This document shows, piece after piece, positions 44,724 through 52,903 of a stretch of DNA of 64,000 nucleotides; position 1 is the first letter of the stretch; every line of letters starts with the position of its first letter. The stretch is from Streptomyces sp. PT12 (GTDB lineage Bacteria > Actinomycetota > Actinomycetes > Streptomycetales > Streptomycetaceae), in contig NZ_QEST01000048.1 in NCBI RefSeq assembly GCF_003311645.1, positions 1 through 64,000 on the forward strand. The letters are read 5' to 3'. The notes beneath the pieces are model-generated. The model searched no databases, was not told the DNA's origin, and saw nothing but the letters and a program-made list of their open reading frames with translations. The translations under genes were made by a program, and so were the position numbers.

Positions 44724-46102
44724 GCGGCATGGCGGCGGGGACGGCCGAGCCATCGGGGCCCCTGGACGACTTCCCCGAGTACGGCTTCCCCGAGGGGCGA
44801 GGCAAGCGCCTGCACCCCCTCACGCCCTGGCGGCGGGCCTGGGCGTGGCTCGCCGGTCTCTTCGCCGTCGGGGTGCAGAACGCGCAGAACGTCAGGTCGT
44901 GGTCGGGCTCCGTGGGCGTCGGCTGGCTGCTCGCTGCGCTCGCCGCGGTCGTGCTGTGCGCGGCGGCCTACGGCTGGCTCTCGTGGCGCGCGACGCGCTA
45001 CCTGGTGACGGACACCGAGCTGCGGATCCGCACGGGCCTGGTCTTCCGCCGCACCGCGCACCTGCGCCTCGACCGCATCCAGGCCGTCGACATCACGCGC
45101 CCGCTCGTGGCCAGGGCGCTCGGCGTGGCCAAGCTCAAGATGGACGTCGTCGGCTCGGGCTCGGGCGACGAGCTGGCGTTCCTCGACGAGCGGGAGGCGC
45201 GCGACCTGCGGGCCGAGCTGCTGGCCCGCGCCGCGGGGATCGCCCCCGAGGCGGCGCCGACGGCGGGCGAGGCACCGGCGAACGCGCTGTTCACCGTGGA
45301 CTCCGCGACGCTGGCCAAGGCGCTTGCGCTGCTGGGGAGTTCCTGGGGGCCGACGCTCGTGGGCGTCGTGCTGACGCCGTTGATCTGGGCCGGGACCGCG
45401 AGCGTCTTCGCCGCGCTCGTCGTGATCCTGCCCATGCTGGCCGCGATCTGGCGCGGCGGGCTCGGCAGCTTCCTCACCCAGTACGGCTGGACCGTCAGCG
45501 AGTCGCCCGACGGGCTGCGCCTTGACCACGGCCTGCTCCAGCGCGACCACGCCACCGTCCCGCCGGGCCGCGTGCAGTCGGTGCGCGTGCTGGAGCCGTT
45601 GCTGTGGCGCCCGCGCGGCTGGGTGCGCGTGGAGCTGTCCGTCGCCGGGGCCGGGAACGAGGGCGGGCTGCTCCTGCCCGTCGCGCCGCGCCCCGTGGCC
45701 GCCGCGCTCATCGCCAGGATCCTGCCCGATGTCGACCTCGACAAGGCCATGGCCGCCGTGCGCCCCGCCCCCGACCGGGCCCGCTTGGCGGTGCCCGTCT
45801 GGCACAGGGGATACGGCTACGGCGTGACCGGCGCCGTCTTCGTCGCGCGCCGCGGGCGCCTTCGCCGCGAGCACACGCTCGTGCCGCACGCCAAGGTGCA
45901 GAGCGTGCGGCTGACGCGCGGACCATGGGCGCAGCGCCTCGGCCTCGCGGACATCCATGTGGACCACGGCGCGGGCGGCACGGCGACCGCCCGCCTCCAG
46001 GACGCGGCCTACGCGGCCTCCGAGGTCGCGGCCCAGGCCACCCGCTCACGCCTCGGGCGCCGCAGCGCGGCCCCCGAGCGCTGGCTCACCGGCGGCCGGT
46101 GA
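44720..46102 (+). CDS. PH-domain (YdbT-like) membrane protein
   Basis: 460 aa from GTG 44720 (overlapping the upstream TGA) or ATG 44729. Three bPH2-like domains alternate with membrane segment pairs: AWLAGLFAVGVQNAQN and GWLLAALAAVVLCAAAYGWL, then RYLVTDTELRIRTGLVFRRTAHLRLDRIQAV. TMs near LVGVVLTPLIWAGTASVFAALVVIL precede WTVSESPDGLRLDHGLLQRDHATVPPGRVQSV and a third domain (GAVFVARRGRLRREHTLVPHAKVQSV). Characteristic of YdbT. Partner of the upstream YdbS-like protein. Confidence 0.9.
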   Translation: MSGMAAGTAEPSGPLDDFPEYGFPEGRGKRLHPLTPWRRAWAWLAGLFAVGVQNAQNVRSWSGSVGVGWLLAALAAVVLCAAAYGWLSWRATRYLVTDTELRIRTGLVFRRTAHLRLDRIQAVDITRPLVARALGVAKLKMDVVGSGSGDELAFLDEREARDLRAELLARAAGIAPEAAPTAGEAPANALFTVDSATLAKALALLGSSWGPTLVGVVLTPLIWAGTASVFAALVVILPMLAAIWRGGLGSFLTQYGWTVSESPDGLRLDHGLLQRDHATVPPGRVQSVRVLEPLLWRPRGWVRVELSVAGAGNEGGLLLPVAPRPVAAALIARILPDVDLDKAMAAVRPAPDRARLAVPVWHRGYGYGVTGAVFVARRGRLRREHTLVPHAKVQSVRLTRGPWAQRLGLADIHVDHGAGGTATARLQDAAYAASEVAAQATRSRLGRRSAAPERWLTGGR

Positions 46103-46104
46103 GC
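46084..46104. terminator. Hairpin containing the PH-gene stop codon
   Basis: Perfect 9-bp stem GCTCACCGG/CCGGTGAGC with loop CGG; the TGA stop (46100-46102) is in the right arm. It separates convergent genes only 9 bp apart. Confidence 0.6.
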
Positions 46105-46111
46105 GCGGCGA

Positions 46112-46459
46112 TCACGCCTTGCCGCCATTGGCCGCGATCAGCGTGAGGAGCGCCTCGGCGGCCGTCTTGACATGACCCACGTCGCCGAGCTCGAACGCCC
46201 CGCGCGCGCCCCAGCCGGGTGCGACGTTGTACTTGTTGCCGTTGCCCAGCGTCAGGGACACCGTCTTGCCGCCGGTGAAGCGGATCTTGGACGCGGTGAT
46301 CTGCGCAAGGGGCGAGCTGTCGATGGGCTGCCGCTCGGTGCCGAGCAGGCTCAGCACGCCCTGGTTGTCGATCACGATGAAGCCGTGCTGGGCCAGGGGC
46401 CGCAGCCCCTTGCCGATCTGCACCTGCTCGAAGACGTACCGCGGCTGGGAGCTGGTCAT
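46112..46459 (-). CDS. PH/GRAM-like small protein of a T7SS-like module
   Basis: 115 aa, beta-rich (YVFEQVQIGKGLRPLAQHGF, IVIDNQGVLSLLGT, TASKIRFTGGKTVSLTLGNG) with a C-terminal helix (HVKTAAEALLTLIAAN). I do not recognise a named family; the pattern resembles a PH-like domain. ATG 46459 overlaps the upstream gene's stop (46456), so it is the last cistron of the run 49619 to 46112. Possible roles include chaperone or immunity; not determined. Confidence 0.72.
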   Translation of the reverse strand: MTSSQPRYVFEQVQIGKGLRPLAQHGFIVIDNQGVLSLLGTERQPIDSSPLAQITASKIRFTGGKTVSLTLGNGNKYNVAPGWGARGAFELGDVGHVKTAAEALLTLIAANGGKA

Positions 46460-47067
46460 CCCTCACCTTCCTCTGGTTCACGGCTGACGGTCAGGGTGGC
46501 CGCCATCTCGTCTGCGGTCTGGGCGAGTTCGGGCCCGATGGCGGGGCTCGCCCAGGTGACGGTCATCTCGAAGACGCCCTTGGGGTAGTCGGGCACGATC
46601 ACATAGTGCGAGACGTACTCCATCAGCACCCGGCGTTCGTCGTCGCCCTCCTCGTTGACCACCAGCTCGTGCACCCGCAGGGCCTGGCCCGCGGGCAGCT
46701 CGACCTCGTCGATCAGCGGCTCGCGGTACCTGAAGTCGCGCGGCTTGCGCACCTGTCGCGCGATGTTCTCCAGGGTGCGCTCCTCGCCCACGTCCACGGG
46801 CGCGACAAAGACGGTGACCACCACGAGCGGCCGCGAGAGCGACGGGACCTCGGGGACGAAGACCATCACGGGCGAGGCGCCGCGCTCCAGCGCCCCGTCC
46901 CTGATGGCCTTGAGCTCGGGATAGGCGAGCTCGGCGTACTCCTGGTTCTCCGCGCCGCCGCGGTCGGCGATCCGCTGCGCGGCCTCCTCGGCGGCGTTGA
47001 TGGACTCCATGTCGAGGGGGATCCACCCGCCCTCGGGGTGCTCGAACGCGGCCACCCACTCGGTCAT
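46456..47067 (-). CDS. Hypothetical protein, paralogue of the gene at 48906, T7SS-like module
   Basis: 203 aa, no signal or TM. Layout: an N-terminal FEHPEGGWIPLDMESINAAE, a helical stretch, a central strand region SPVMVFVPEVPSLSRPLVVVTVFVAPVD, then RVLMEYVSHYVIVPDYPKGVFEMTVTWASP, ending in helix TADEMAATLTVS. The gene at 48906 has the same order of elements (TPTDWFRIPL, VELYVSTQ, PASLLVTAEP, LLEFYLPVPHSTAWLLLTFSAP, LFDAVASSFRW). Both look like the chaperone-like or secretion-associated proteins often encoded beside WXG100 substrates. Confidence 0.78.
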   Translation of the reverse strand: MTEWVAAFEHPEGGWIPLDMESINAAEEAAQRIADRGGAENQEYAELAYPELKAIRDGALERGASPVMVFVPEVPSLSRPLVVVTVFVAPVDVGEERTLENIARQVRKPRDFRYREPLIDEVELPAGQALRVHELVVNEEGDDERRVLMEYVSHYVIVPDYPKGVFEMTVTWASPAIGPELAQTADEMAATLTVSREPEEGEG

Positions 47068-47124
47068 GACGTCGTGCCCACTCTCTCTTCCGACTCTTCC
47101 GAAGGGTGCCCGGCGCGGCGCGGC

Positions 47125-48579
47125 TCAGCGCGCGACGGCCTCGGACGGCTGGTACGTGAACTCGCCCGCCCCCACGGGCTCCTGGACGAAGCCCTCGGGC
47201 AGCTCGGCGCCGCCCTCGGCGTACGAGGGCCAGTCGCCGAGGGAGCCGATGCCCTCGACGCCCCACAGGCCGACCTGGCCCGAGCCCGCGCCGAGCGCGT
47301 TGTTGGCCATCTGGAAGCCGCCCGCGCGGCCGAGGCCGCCCACGTCGGCGCCGAGGTCCCCGGCCCGGTTGAGCGAGGCGAGGGCGCTCGCGGAGTCGGT
47401 GGAGCCCAGGATGCGGTGGATGCCGCCCTGGAGCCCGCCGCCGCGGAACGCGCCGCCCGCCTGGCTGAACGCCTGGCCCCAGTTGGAGCGCGACAGCACC
47501 GTGCCCGCGTCGCGCACGAAGTCGCTGCCCACGCCGCGGAACGTGGCGCGGCCCCAGCCCATCAGCCCCGAGGGGCCGCTGCGGGAGAGGGCCAGCAGGT
47601 CCCCGCCGCTGTCGCCGAGGACGCGGGCGGCGTGCGCGTTGCGCGCGGCCCTGTTGCCCGCCGTCGAGATGCGCATGACGTTGCGGAACGCCTGGAAGCG
47701 CGCGCCGCCACCGGCCGCCCTGGCCGCGACGCCGAGCGAACGGCCCAGGCCGAACGTGACGATGCCGATGATGTCGAGCGCGGCGTTGAGCCACTTGCCC
47801 TGGATGATGTTGCCGATGAGCGAGAACACGCTCGCCACCAGGGCGATCGTGCCGAGAATGCCCGCGAGCGCCTGCCCGATGATGGGTATCCAGCCCACGA
47901 GCAGCGCCAGGACCCCGCAGATGGCGGCGATTCTCCCGGCCCACTCGCCGATCACCACCAGGACCTCGCCTACCTTGTCCCAGAAGCCGTCCTTCAGGCC
48001 GTCGCCGCCGATGAAGTCGCCGATCGCGTCGGCCGCGCGCTGGGCGGCCGAGTCCTTGTTCTCGACCAGCGTGGCCAGTCGGCTGCGCAGACTCGCCAGC
48101 TCCGCCTCGGCGTTGCCCTGGGCGGTGCGGGCGTCGTTCTGCTGCTGCTCGTTGGTCTCGCGGTCCGCGTCCTCCATGTCGTCGTTGTCGGCGGCGTCCT
48201 CGAGGTTGCCGAGCTGCGCGGCGGCGGCGTCGGCGCGCTCCTTGGCGTCCTGGGCCTGGGTGCGGAGGGTGAGGCTCTCCTCCTGCGCGTCCTGGAGGTG
48301 CGGCCAGTAGTCCGCGAGGGCGCTGGCCGCGGCGTCGTAGCGGCCGTACGCCTTCCAGATGTCATCGGACAGCTCGGTGGACTTCTCGCGGAACGCCTCG
48401 CCCGCGGGCGACTGCCAGCCGTTCTCGGCGTTGGTCACCTCGCCGAGCAGGGTCTTGGCGCGCTGGATGGCGTCCGCGGTGCGCCGGTAGCGGGCCGCGG
48501 CCTCGCGGACCAACTCCCAGTCGCCCGGGACGGGGTCCTCGCCCTCGGTCAGCGGATACCAGTCGGCAGGGCGCGTCAT
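47125..48579 (-). CDS. Large WXG/LXG-type putative T7SS substrate with central membrane helices
   Basis: 484 aa. The N-terminal 110 residues are helical with a WxS turn (NAENGWQSPAGEAFREKS) that matches the WXG100 helix-turn-helix. A coiled coil (about 100-185) rich in Glu/Gln/Ala follows. A hydrophobic core at about 205-275 (VLVVIGEWAGRIAAICGVLALLVGWIPIIGQ, ILGTIALVASVFSLIGNII) could insert in membranes. The C-terminal 200 residues are Gly/Ala/Arg-rich and low in known motifs, with no toxin domain I recognise. It starts 2 bp after the small WXG-like gene, as in T7SS substrate-partner pairs. Confidence 0.8.
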   Translation of the reverse strand: MTRPADWYPLTEGEDPVPGDWELVREAAARYRRTADAIQRAKTLLGEVTNAENGWQSPAGEAFREKSTELSDDIWKAYGRYDAAASALADYWPHLQDAQEESLTLRTQAQDAKERADAAAAQLGNLEDAADNDDMEDADRETNEQQQNDARTAQGNAEAELASLRSRLATLVENKDSAAQRAADAIGDFIGGDGLKDGFWDKVGEVLVVIGEWAGRIAAICGVLALLVGWIPIIGQALAGILGTIALVASVFSLIGNIIQGKWLNAALDIIGIVTFGLGRSLGVAARAAGGGARFQAFRNVMRISTAGNRAARNAHAARVLGDSGGDLLALSRSGPSGLMGWGRATFRGVGSDFVRDAGTVLSRSNWGQAFSQAGGAFRGGGLQGGIHRILGSTDSASALASLNRAGDLGADVGGLGRAGGFQMANNALGAGSGQVGLWGVEGIGSLGDWPSYAEGGAELPEGFVQEPVGAGEFTYQPSEAVAR

Positions 48580-48581
48580 CG

Positions 48582-48866
48582 TCAGTTCCCCTCGAGGGCG
48601 TTGGTCAGCTCGAGCTCGACGCCGTCGTACCCGTCGGCGGCCGCCTTCGCCATCTCGACGAACGACTGGAGCGACTCCATCAGCTTGTTGCGGTGGATCC
48701 GCCAGTTCTCGGCGAACTGCTCGAGCTCGTGGGCGAGATCACCGTGGCTGACCTCCTCCGCGTAGTCCGAGGCGATGTCCTCGGACCCCTCGAACTCCGT
48801 GGCGACAAGGCGGAGTTTGTCGCTCAGCTCCCTGACCTCGCCAATGGTCACGATCAGATCAGACAT
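48582..48866 (-). CDS. WXG100-like small helical protein
   Basis: 94 aa, all helical, with the size and layout of an ESAT-6/WXG100 protein. Helix 1 (GEVRELSDKLRLVATEF) and helix 2 (WRIHRNKLMESLQSFVEMAKAAA) surround a central ENW turn; the canonical WxG Gly is not kept. The C-terminus contains YDGVE, fitting the YxxxD/E T7SS export signal. ATG 48866 has AAAGGGG upstream. It probably forms a heterodimer with the adjacent 484-aa protein. Confidence 0.78.
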   Translation of the reverse strand: MSDLIVTIGEVRELSDKLRLVATEFEGSEDIASDYAEEVSHGDLAHELEQFAENWRIHRNKLMESLQSFVEMAKAAADGYDGVELELTNALEGN

Positions 48867-48905
48867 TCCCACCCCTTTCACTCATGGCCGGATGACCGGC
48901 GAGCG

Positions 48906-49619
48906 CTACCTCGACCAGCGGAACGAGGAGGCGACGGCATCGAAGAGCTGCATCTGCGCGTCGGCCAGCTCAAGAAGGGGCGCGCTGAACGTCAGCAGCA
49001 GCCACGCGGTCGAGTGGGGGACGGGCAGATAGAACTCCAACAATGTGCTCGGACGCTGCTTCGGCGCTCCGAGTTCCCTCGTGGAGTCACTGGTTTCGAG
49101 CCGGCGGCAGCGAACGGCGTTGCCCGAGGGAAGCCGCACCACCGAGACCTCGGCGTCCTTGCCGTACTTGTCCCTGATGCCGTCGGCCACCATCACCGCG
49201 GGAATCTGCCGCGGCTGGGCCGGGTCCTCGGGCTCGGCGGTCACGAGCAGGCTCGCGGGGATCGGCACGCCGAGCGCCGCCTGGGTGGAGACATACAGCT
49301 CGACGCCGTCGCGCTGGGCGCTGCTTTCGGTCACACTCGTCATCAGATCGAGCAATTCGCGCCGCTTGAGCGCGAATTCGTCGCGATTCGGATAGGTGAT
49401 GTCCAGCAGTGCCCGCAGCGCCTTGCCGCGCTTATCGCCGTCGCGCAGGGGTATCCGGAACCAGTCGGTCGGCGTGGTCATCCGGTAACCGGTCGGCGGC
49501 GCGGGCTTGTCCGGCTCGGCGGACTCGCCCCGCCCGTCCCGCTCCCCCGCGTCCTCGACGGCGTCCCCGACCCCCGCCTGCCGCTCATCCGCCACCGTCA
49601 CGCGGAACTCCCCGTTCAC
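48906..49619 (-). CDS. Hypothetical protein, first gene of the T7SS-like module
   Basis: 237 aa from GTG 49619. A polar, disordered first 45 residues precede a compact domain (TPTDWFRIPLRDGDKRGKALRALLDI...DGVELYVSTQAALGVPIPASLLVTAEP...STLLEFYLPVPHSTAWLLLTFSAPLLE...LFDAVASSFRWSR). Element order resembles the 203-aa protein at 46456. No signal peptide. An internal ATG near the TTPTDW segment could also serve as a start. It is followed after 39 bp by the WXG100-like gene. Confidence 0.75.
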   Translation of the reverse strand: MNGEFRVTVADERQAGVGDAVEDAGERDGRGESAEPDKPAPPTGYRMTTPTDWFRIPLRDGDKRGKALRALLDITYPNRDEFALKRRELLDLMTSVTESSAQRDGVELYVSTQAALGVPIPASLLVTAEPEDPAQPRQIPAVMVADGIRDKYGKDAEVSVVRLPSGNAVRCRRLETSDSTRELGAPKQRPSTLLEFYLPVPHSTAWLLLTFSAPLLELADAQMQLFDAVASSFRWSR

Positions 49620-49632
49620 ATCAGCACACTGG

Positions 49633-49662
49633 ACATCGTCGGACTTCCATCCGATGCGTCAA
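49633..49662 (-). promoter_or_regulatory. Candidate promoter TTGACG-N18-CGATGT for the T7SS-like module
   Basis: -35 TTGACG (49657-49662) and -10 CGATGT (49633-49638), 18 bp apart, upstream of GTG 49619. Confidence 0.35.
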
Positions 49663-49714
49663 GGTACCGTATCCGGCCACTCAGGAAGGGGGCAATGAAG
49701 GCGAGGTGAACGCC

Positions 49715-50227
49715 TCAGCCGATTTCCGTGATGCCCCCGCCGCCGCCCTCGCCGTCGCCGCCCTCGTCGGCGCTCCCGCCTTCGTCGTCCTCGTCGTCGT
49801 CGCGGTCGATGAGCACGGGCGAGCCATGGTGGCTCCACACCTTCCACGCGCCCCGCCCGTCGCGCCGGAAGACGTTGGTCGCGACGACGAGGCCGCCCAC
49901 CAACGGGCCCGCCGAGCCGTCCTCTTCGGCCGGACCGCCGCTGAGGATGTTCTCGGTGCAGGTCACCACCGCCGTGTCGCCGAGCACCGAGACCTCGACG
50001 TCGGTGAGGAAGAACTGGATGTAGTCGGTGTTCGCCATGATCAGGGCGTACGACCTGATCACCTCGCCGCGCCCGCTGATGACCGGCCAGCCGGGGTGGA
50101 CCACATGGACGTCCGCGTCGAGCCAGGTGGCGGCGAGCGCGTCGAGGTCGCCACGTTCAACGGCGTCGTACAGCGCGGTGTTCGCGGCCGAGACCGCCTC
50201 GACGTCCGTGCTCGCGCCCCCGCTCAC
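49715..50227 (-). CDS. SnoaL-like/NTF2-fold protein (DUF4440 type)
   Basis: 170 aa. NTF2-like cone fold: VSAANTALYDAVERGDLDALAATWLDADVHVVHPGW (helix then first strand), VIRSYALIMANTDYIQFFLTDVEVSVLGDTAVVTCTENI, and ATNVFRRDGRGAWKVWSHHGSPV. The C-terminal 30 residues are acidic and Gly-rich. Function is probably ligand binding or an isomerase-like activity; not predictable. GTG 50227 overlaps the folP stop (GTGA), so it is coupled to folP. Confidence 0.9.
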   Translation of the reverse strand: MSGGASTDVEAVSAANTALYDAVERGDLDALAATWLDADVHVVHPGWPVISGRGEVIRSYALIMANTDYIQFFLTDVEVSVLGDTAVVTCTENILSGGPAEEDGSAGPLVGGLVVATNVFRRDGRGAWKVWSHHGSPVLIDRDDDEDDEGGSADEGGDGEGGGGGITEIG

Positions 50228-51093
50228 GCGGCCTCACCGCCCGCGCCCGCGACGGCGCGCACCACGCGCACCGCGTCCGCGCTCGCCGCCACCTCGTGCA
50301 CCCGCACCGCCCACGCCCCCGCGCGCGCGGCCAGCGCCGTGACGGCCGCGGTCGCCGCGTCGCGCTCGCGCGCGGGCGGCGGCGTGCCGCCGGGCTCCGA
50401 GAGCACCCGGCCGAGGAAACGCTTGCGGGAGGCGGCGATCAGCAGCGGGCGCCCGAGCTCGGCGCGCAGCCGCGCGGCGGCGGCCACGAGCGCCAGGTCG
50501 TGCTCGGCCCGTTTGGCGAAGCCGAGGCCCGGGTCGGCGATGAGCCGGTCGGCCGCGATCCCGCCCGCCACCGCCCGGTCCAGGCTCTCCCGCAGCTCGG
50601 CCACGACCTCGGTCACCACGTCCCCGTAGACCGCCCTGTCGTTCATGTCCACGCTCTGGCCGCGCCAGTGCATCACCACGAACGGCACCCCCGCCGCGGC
50701 CACCACCGGCACCATCCGGGCGTCGGCGCGACCGCCGCTCACGTCGTTGACCAGGAGCGCGCCCGCCTCGACCGACCGCTCGGCGACCGAGGCCCGCATC
50801 GTGTCCACGCTGACCACCACGCCGCCCGCGGCCAGCTCCCGCACCACGGGGATCACCCGGCGCAGCTCCTCGGCCTCGTCCACCCGCGTCGCGCCGGGCC
50901 GCGTGGACTCCCCGCCGACGTCGACCAGGTCGGCGCCCTGGGCCACCAGGTCCATGCCGCGCTTGACCGCGGACTCGGCGTCGAACCAGCGGCCGCCGTC
51001 GGAGAACGAGTCCGGTGTGACATTGACCACGCCCATGACCGCGCAGCGGTCCCACCGGGGCAGGCCCGTCACGCGGCCGTGCGAGATGCTCAT
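50224..51093 (-). CDS. folP: Dihydropteroate synthase
   Basis: 289-aa TIM-barrel enzyme joining p-aminobenzoate with the pterin pyrophosphate (sulfonamide target). Signatures: MGVVNVTPDSFSDGGRW, DLVDVGGESTRPGA, VVVSVDTMRASVAERSVEAG, LLVNDVSGG, LIADPGLGFAKRAEHDL, LLIAASRKRFLG and AVRVHEV. ATG 51093 follows TACCCT by 6 nt (leaderless). It is divergent from folB and folK. Confidence 0.97.
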   Translation of the reverse strand: MSISHGRVTGLPRWDRCAVMGVVNVTPDSFSDGGRWFDAESAVKRGMDLVAQGADLVDVGGESTRPGATRVDEAEELRRVIPVVRELAAGGVVVSVDTMRASVAERSVEAGALLVNDVSGGRADARMVPVVAAAGVPFVVMHWRGQSVDMNDRAVYGDVVTEVVAELRESLDRAVAGGIAADRLIADPGLGFAKRAEHDLALVAAAARLRAELGRPLLIAASRKRFLGRVLSEPGGTPPPARERDAATAAVTALAARAGAWAVRVHEVAASADAVRVVRAVAGAGGEAA

Positions 51094-51099
51094 GGCACC

Positions 51100-51105
51100 A
51101 GGGTA
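51100..51105 (-). promoter_or_regulatory. -10 box TACCCT, leaderless ATG of folP
   Basis: TACCCT, 6 nt, then ATG 51093. Confidence 0.5.
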
Positions 51106-51263
51106 GGGGCTGGATCCCGCCACCCGACCTCGCTCGCGGCGGGAACACGGGACCGTCCCGAGGCGCTGAGAAGGGCGCCCGAGCCTCGCAGGTAGATTCG
51201 ATCGCCCATGCCGATACCGTGCTGGCACGCGCCGTCGGCCACCCGACCGAGGGGAGTTCCGCC

Positions 51264-51623
51264 ATGGACCGCATCACCCTGCGCGGCCTGCGCGCCACGG
51301 GCTTCCACGGCGTTCTCCCGAGGGAGCGCGCCGAGGGACAGCCCTTCGTCGTCGATGTCGTCCTCGGCGTCGACACCCGGGCCGCGGCCGCCTCCGACGA
51401 CCTCGCGCGGACGGTGGACTACGGCGTGGTGGCCCAGGAGGTCACCGGCACCGTGACCGGCCCGTCCTGCGACCTGCTGGAGACGCTGGCCCAGCGGATC
51501 GCCGACCGGTGCCTGGCGCACGAAGCGGTGCGCGAGGCCGAGGTGACCGTGCACAAGCCGCGGGCGCCGATCGCCGTCCCCTTCGACGACGTGACCATCA
51601 CCATCAAGCGGAGCCGAGCATGA
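51264..51623 (+). CDS. folB: Dihydroneopterin aldolase
   Basis: 119 aa; converts dihydroneopterin to 6-hydroxymethyl-dihydropterin in folate synthesis. Family features: ITLRGLRATGFHGVLPRERAEGQPFVVDV (with the FHGVxxxE pattern), ARTVDYGVVAQEV, LLETLAQRIADR, and C-terminal VTVHKPRAPI with the catalytic Lys. GGGGAG lies about 8 nt before ATG 51264. The stop overlaps the folK ATG (ATGA). Confidence 0.97.
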   Translation: MDRITLRGLRATGFHGVLPRERAEGQPFVVDVVLGVDTRAAAASDDLARTVDYGVVAQEVTGTVTGPSCDLLETLAQRIADRCLAHEAVREAEVTVHKPRAPIAVPFDDVTITIKRSRA

Positions 51624-52255
51624 CCCCGAGCATGTCCCCGAGCACGCCCCCGCCCGACGGGGCGTCCGCCCCCGACCCGACCGTGCAGCCGGTGCCCGCC
51701 TCCGTCGTCCACCAGGTCGATGCCGCCGACACCACCCTGCACAACCCCAAGTACGCCGTCCTCTCCCTCGGCAGCAACCTCGGCAACCGGCTGGAGAACC
51801 TCCAGGGCGCCGTCGACGCCTTCGCCGACACCCCGGGTCTGCGCGTCAAAGCGGTCTCCCCCGTCTACGAGACCGAGCCGTGGGGCGTCGAACCCGGCAC
51901 CCAGGCCGCCTACTTCAACGCCGTGGTCGTCATCAGGACCACGCTGCCCCCGGCCTCCCTGCTCGAGCGCTCGCACGCGATCGAGGAGGCGTTCGCCCGC
52001 GTGCGGGACACCCGCTGGGGCCCGCGCACGCTGGACATCGACATCGTCAGCTACCAGGGTGTGGTCTCCGACGACCCGGCGCTCACCCTGCCGCACCCCC
52101 GGGCCCACGAACGGGCCTTCGTCCTGGTCCCGTGGCACGATGTCGAGCCGGGTGCCGAGGTGCCGGGCCGGGGCCGGGTGGCGGAGCTGCTGCCGGGGCT
52201 CGCCGACCAGGGCGTGACGCACCGCGGGGATCTCACGCTCGTCCTGCCGGACTGA
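51620..52255 (+). CDS. folK: 2-amino-4-hydroxy-6-hydroxymethyldihydropteridine diphosphokinase
   Basis: 211 aa; pyrophosphorylates the FolB product. Core motifs: YAVLSLGSNLGNRLENL, VSPVYETEPWG, FNAVVVIRTTLPP, and the HPPK signature WGPRTLDIDIVSY and LPHPRAHERAFVLVP. About 40 extra N-terminal residues (Pro/Ser/Asp-rich) precede the domain, as in other Streptomyces. ATGA coupling with folB. Confidence 0.97.
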   Translation: MTPSMSPSTPPPDGASAPDPTVQPVPASVVHQVDAADTTLHNPKYAVLSLGSNLGNRLENLQGAVDAFADTPGLRVKAVSPVYETEPWGVEPGTQAAYFNAVVVIRTTLPPASLLERSHAIEEAFARVRDTRWGPRTLDIDIVSYQGVVSDDPALTLPHPRAHERAFVLVPWHDVEPGAEVPGRGRVAELLPGLADQGVTHRGDLTLVLPD

Positions 52256-52333
52256 CGGGACCGACCGGCCCGACCGGCCCGACCGAACGGGCGTGGCACA
52301 GGAAGAACTTCACGACGAGGGGCGCGTAGAGCG

Positions 52334-52837
52334 GTGAACCAATTGCGGATCGGGACCCTGGCCGGGCTGTTCGCCGCGGCCATGGGTCTGTGCTGGGCGG
52401 GGGCCGGGCTCTGGGAGTCCTTCGGCAACACCCCGCCCGCCGTGCCCCTCTTCTCCCCCGTCATCCTCGGGCTGATCGCCGCCGTCCTCTTCGCGACCGC
52501 CCTCTCGCTGCGCTCGCGGCTGCGGGCGTGGCGGGAGCGGCGCCCCGGCGCGCGCCCGGTCGACCGGTTGATGGCGGCGCGCGCGGTGGTGTTCGGGCAG
52601 GCGAGCGCGCTGGTCTCCGCGCTGGTCGCGGGGTGCTACGGCGGCTTCGGGCTGTTTCTCGTGATGGAGCGGCTCGATGTCCCCAACCGCCGTGACCAGG
52701 CCATCTACGCCGGGCTCGCCGTGCTCGCGGGCATCGCGGTGGTCGCCGCGGCGCTCTTCCTCGAACGCGTCTGCCGCCTCCCCGAGGGCGACGACAACGG
52801 CGAGGGCGGCAACGGCCCGATGCGCTCGGCCGCCTGA
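52334..52837 (+). CDS. DUF3180 membrane protein
   Basis: 167 aa with four membrane segments (LAGLFAAAMGLCWAGAGLW, SPVILGLIAAVLFATALSL, SALVSALVAGCYGGFGLFLVM, YAGLAVLAGIAVVAAALFL). DUF3180 proteins are conserved directly downstream of folK in actinobacteria; function unknown. GTG 52334 has GAGGGGC about 12 nt upstream. The short gap after folK holds a GACCGGCCC triplicate. Confidence 0.9.
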   Translation: MNQLRIGTLAGLFAAAMGLCWAGAGLWESFGNTPPAVPLFSPVILGLIAAVLFATALSLRSRLRAWRERRPGARPVDRLMAARAVVFGQASALVSALVAGCYGGFGLFLVMERLDVPNRRDQAIYAGLAVLAGIAVVAAALFLERVCRLPEGDDNGEGGNGPMRSAA

Positions 52838-52851
52838 GCCGGGGGCGCGCT

Positions 52852-52903
52852 CGGGGCGTTCCGGCGGGGCGTTCGGGCGGGGCGTTCGGGCGGAACGTTC
52901 AGG
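52852..52903. repeat. 13-bp tandem array overlapping the opuCA-like stop codon
   Basis: Four units CGG(GG/AA)CGTTC(C/G/A)GG at 52852-52864, 52865-52877, 52878-52890 and 52891-52903. The minus-strand stop (52899-52901) is in the last unit. Confidence 0.9.

Noticed and set aside
47125-47724. Toxin domain at the C-terminus of the 484-aa T7SS-like protein
   Set aside because: I looked for nuclease, ADP-ribosyl, NADase and deaminase motifs and saw none; the region is Gly/Ala-rich.
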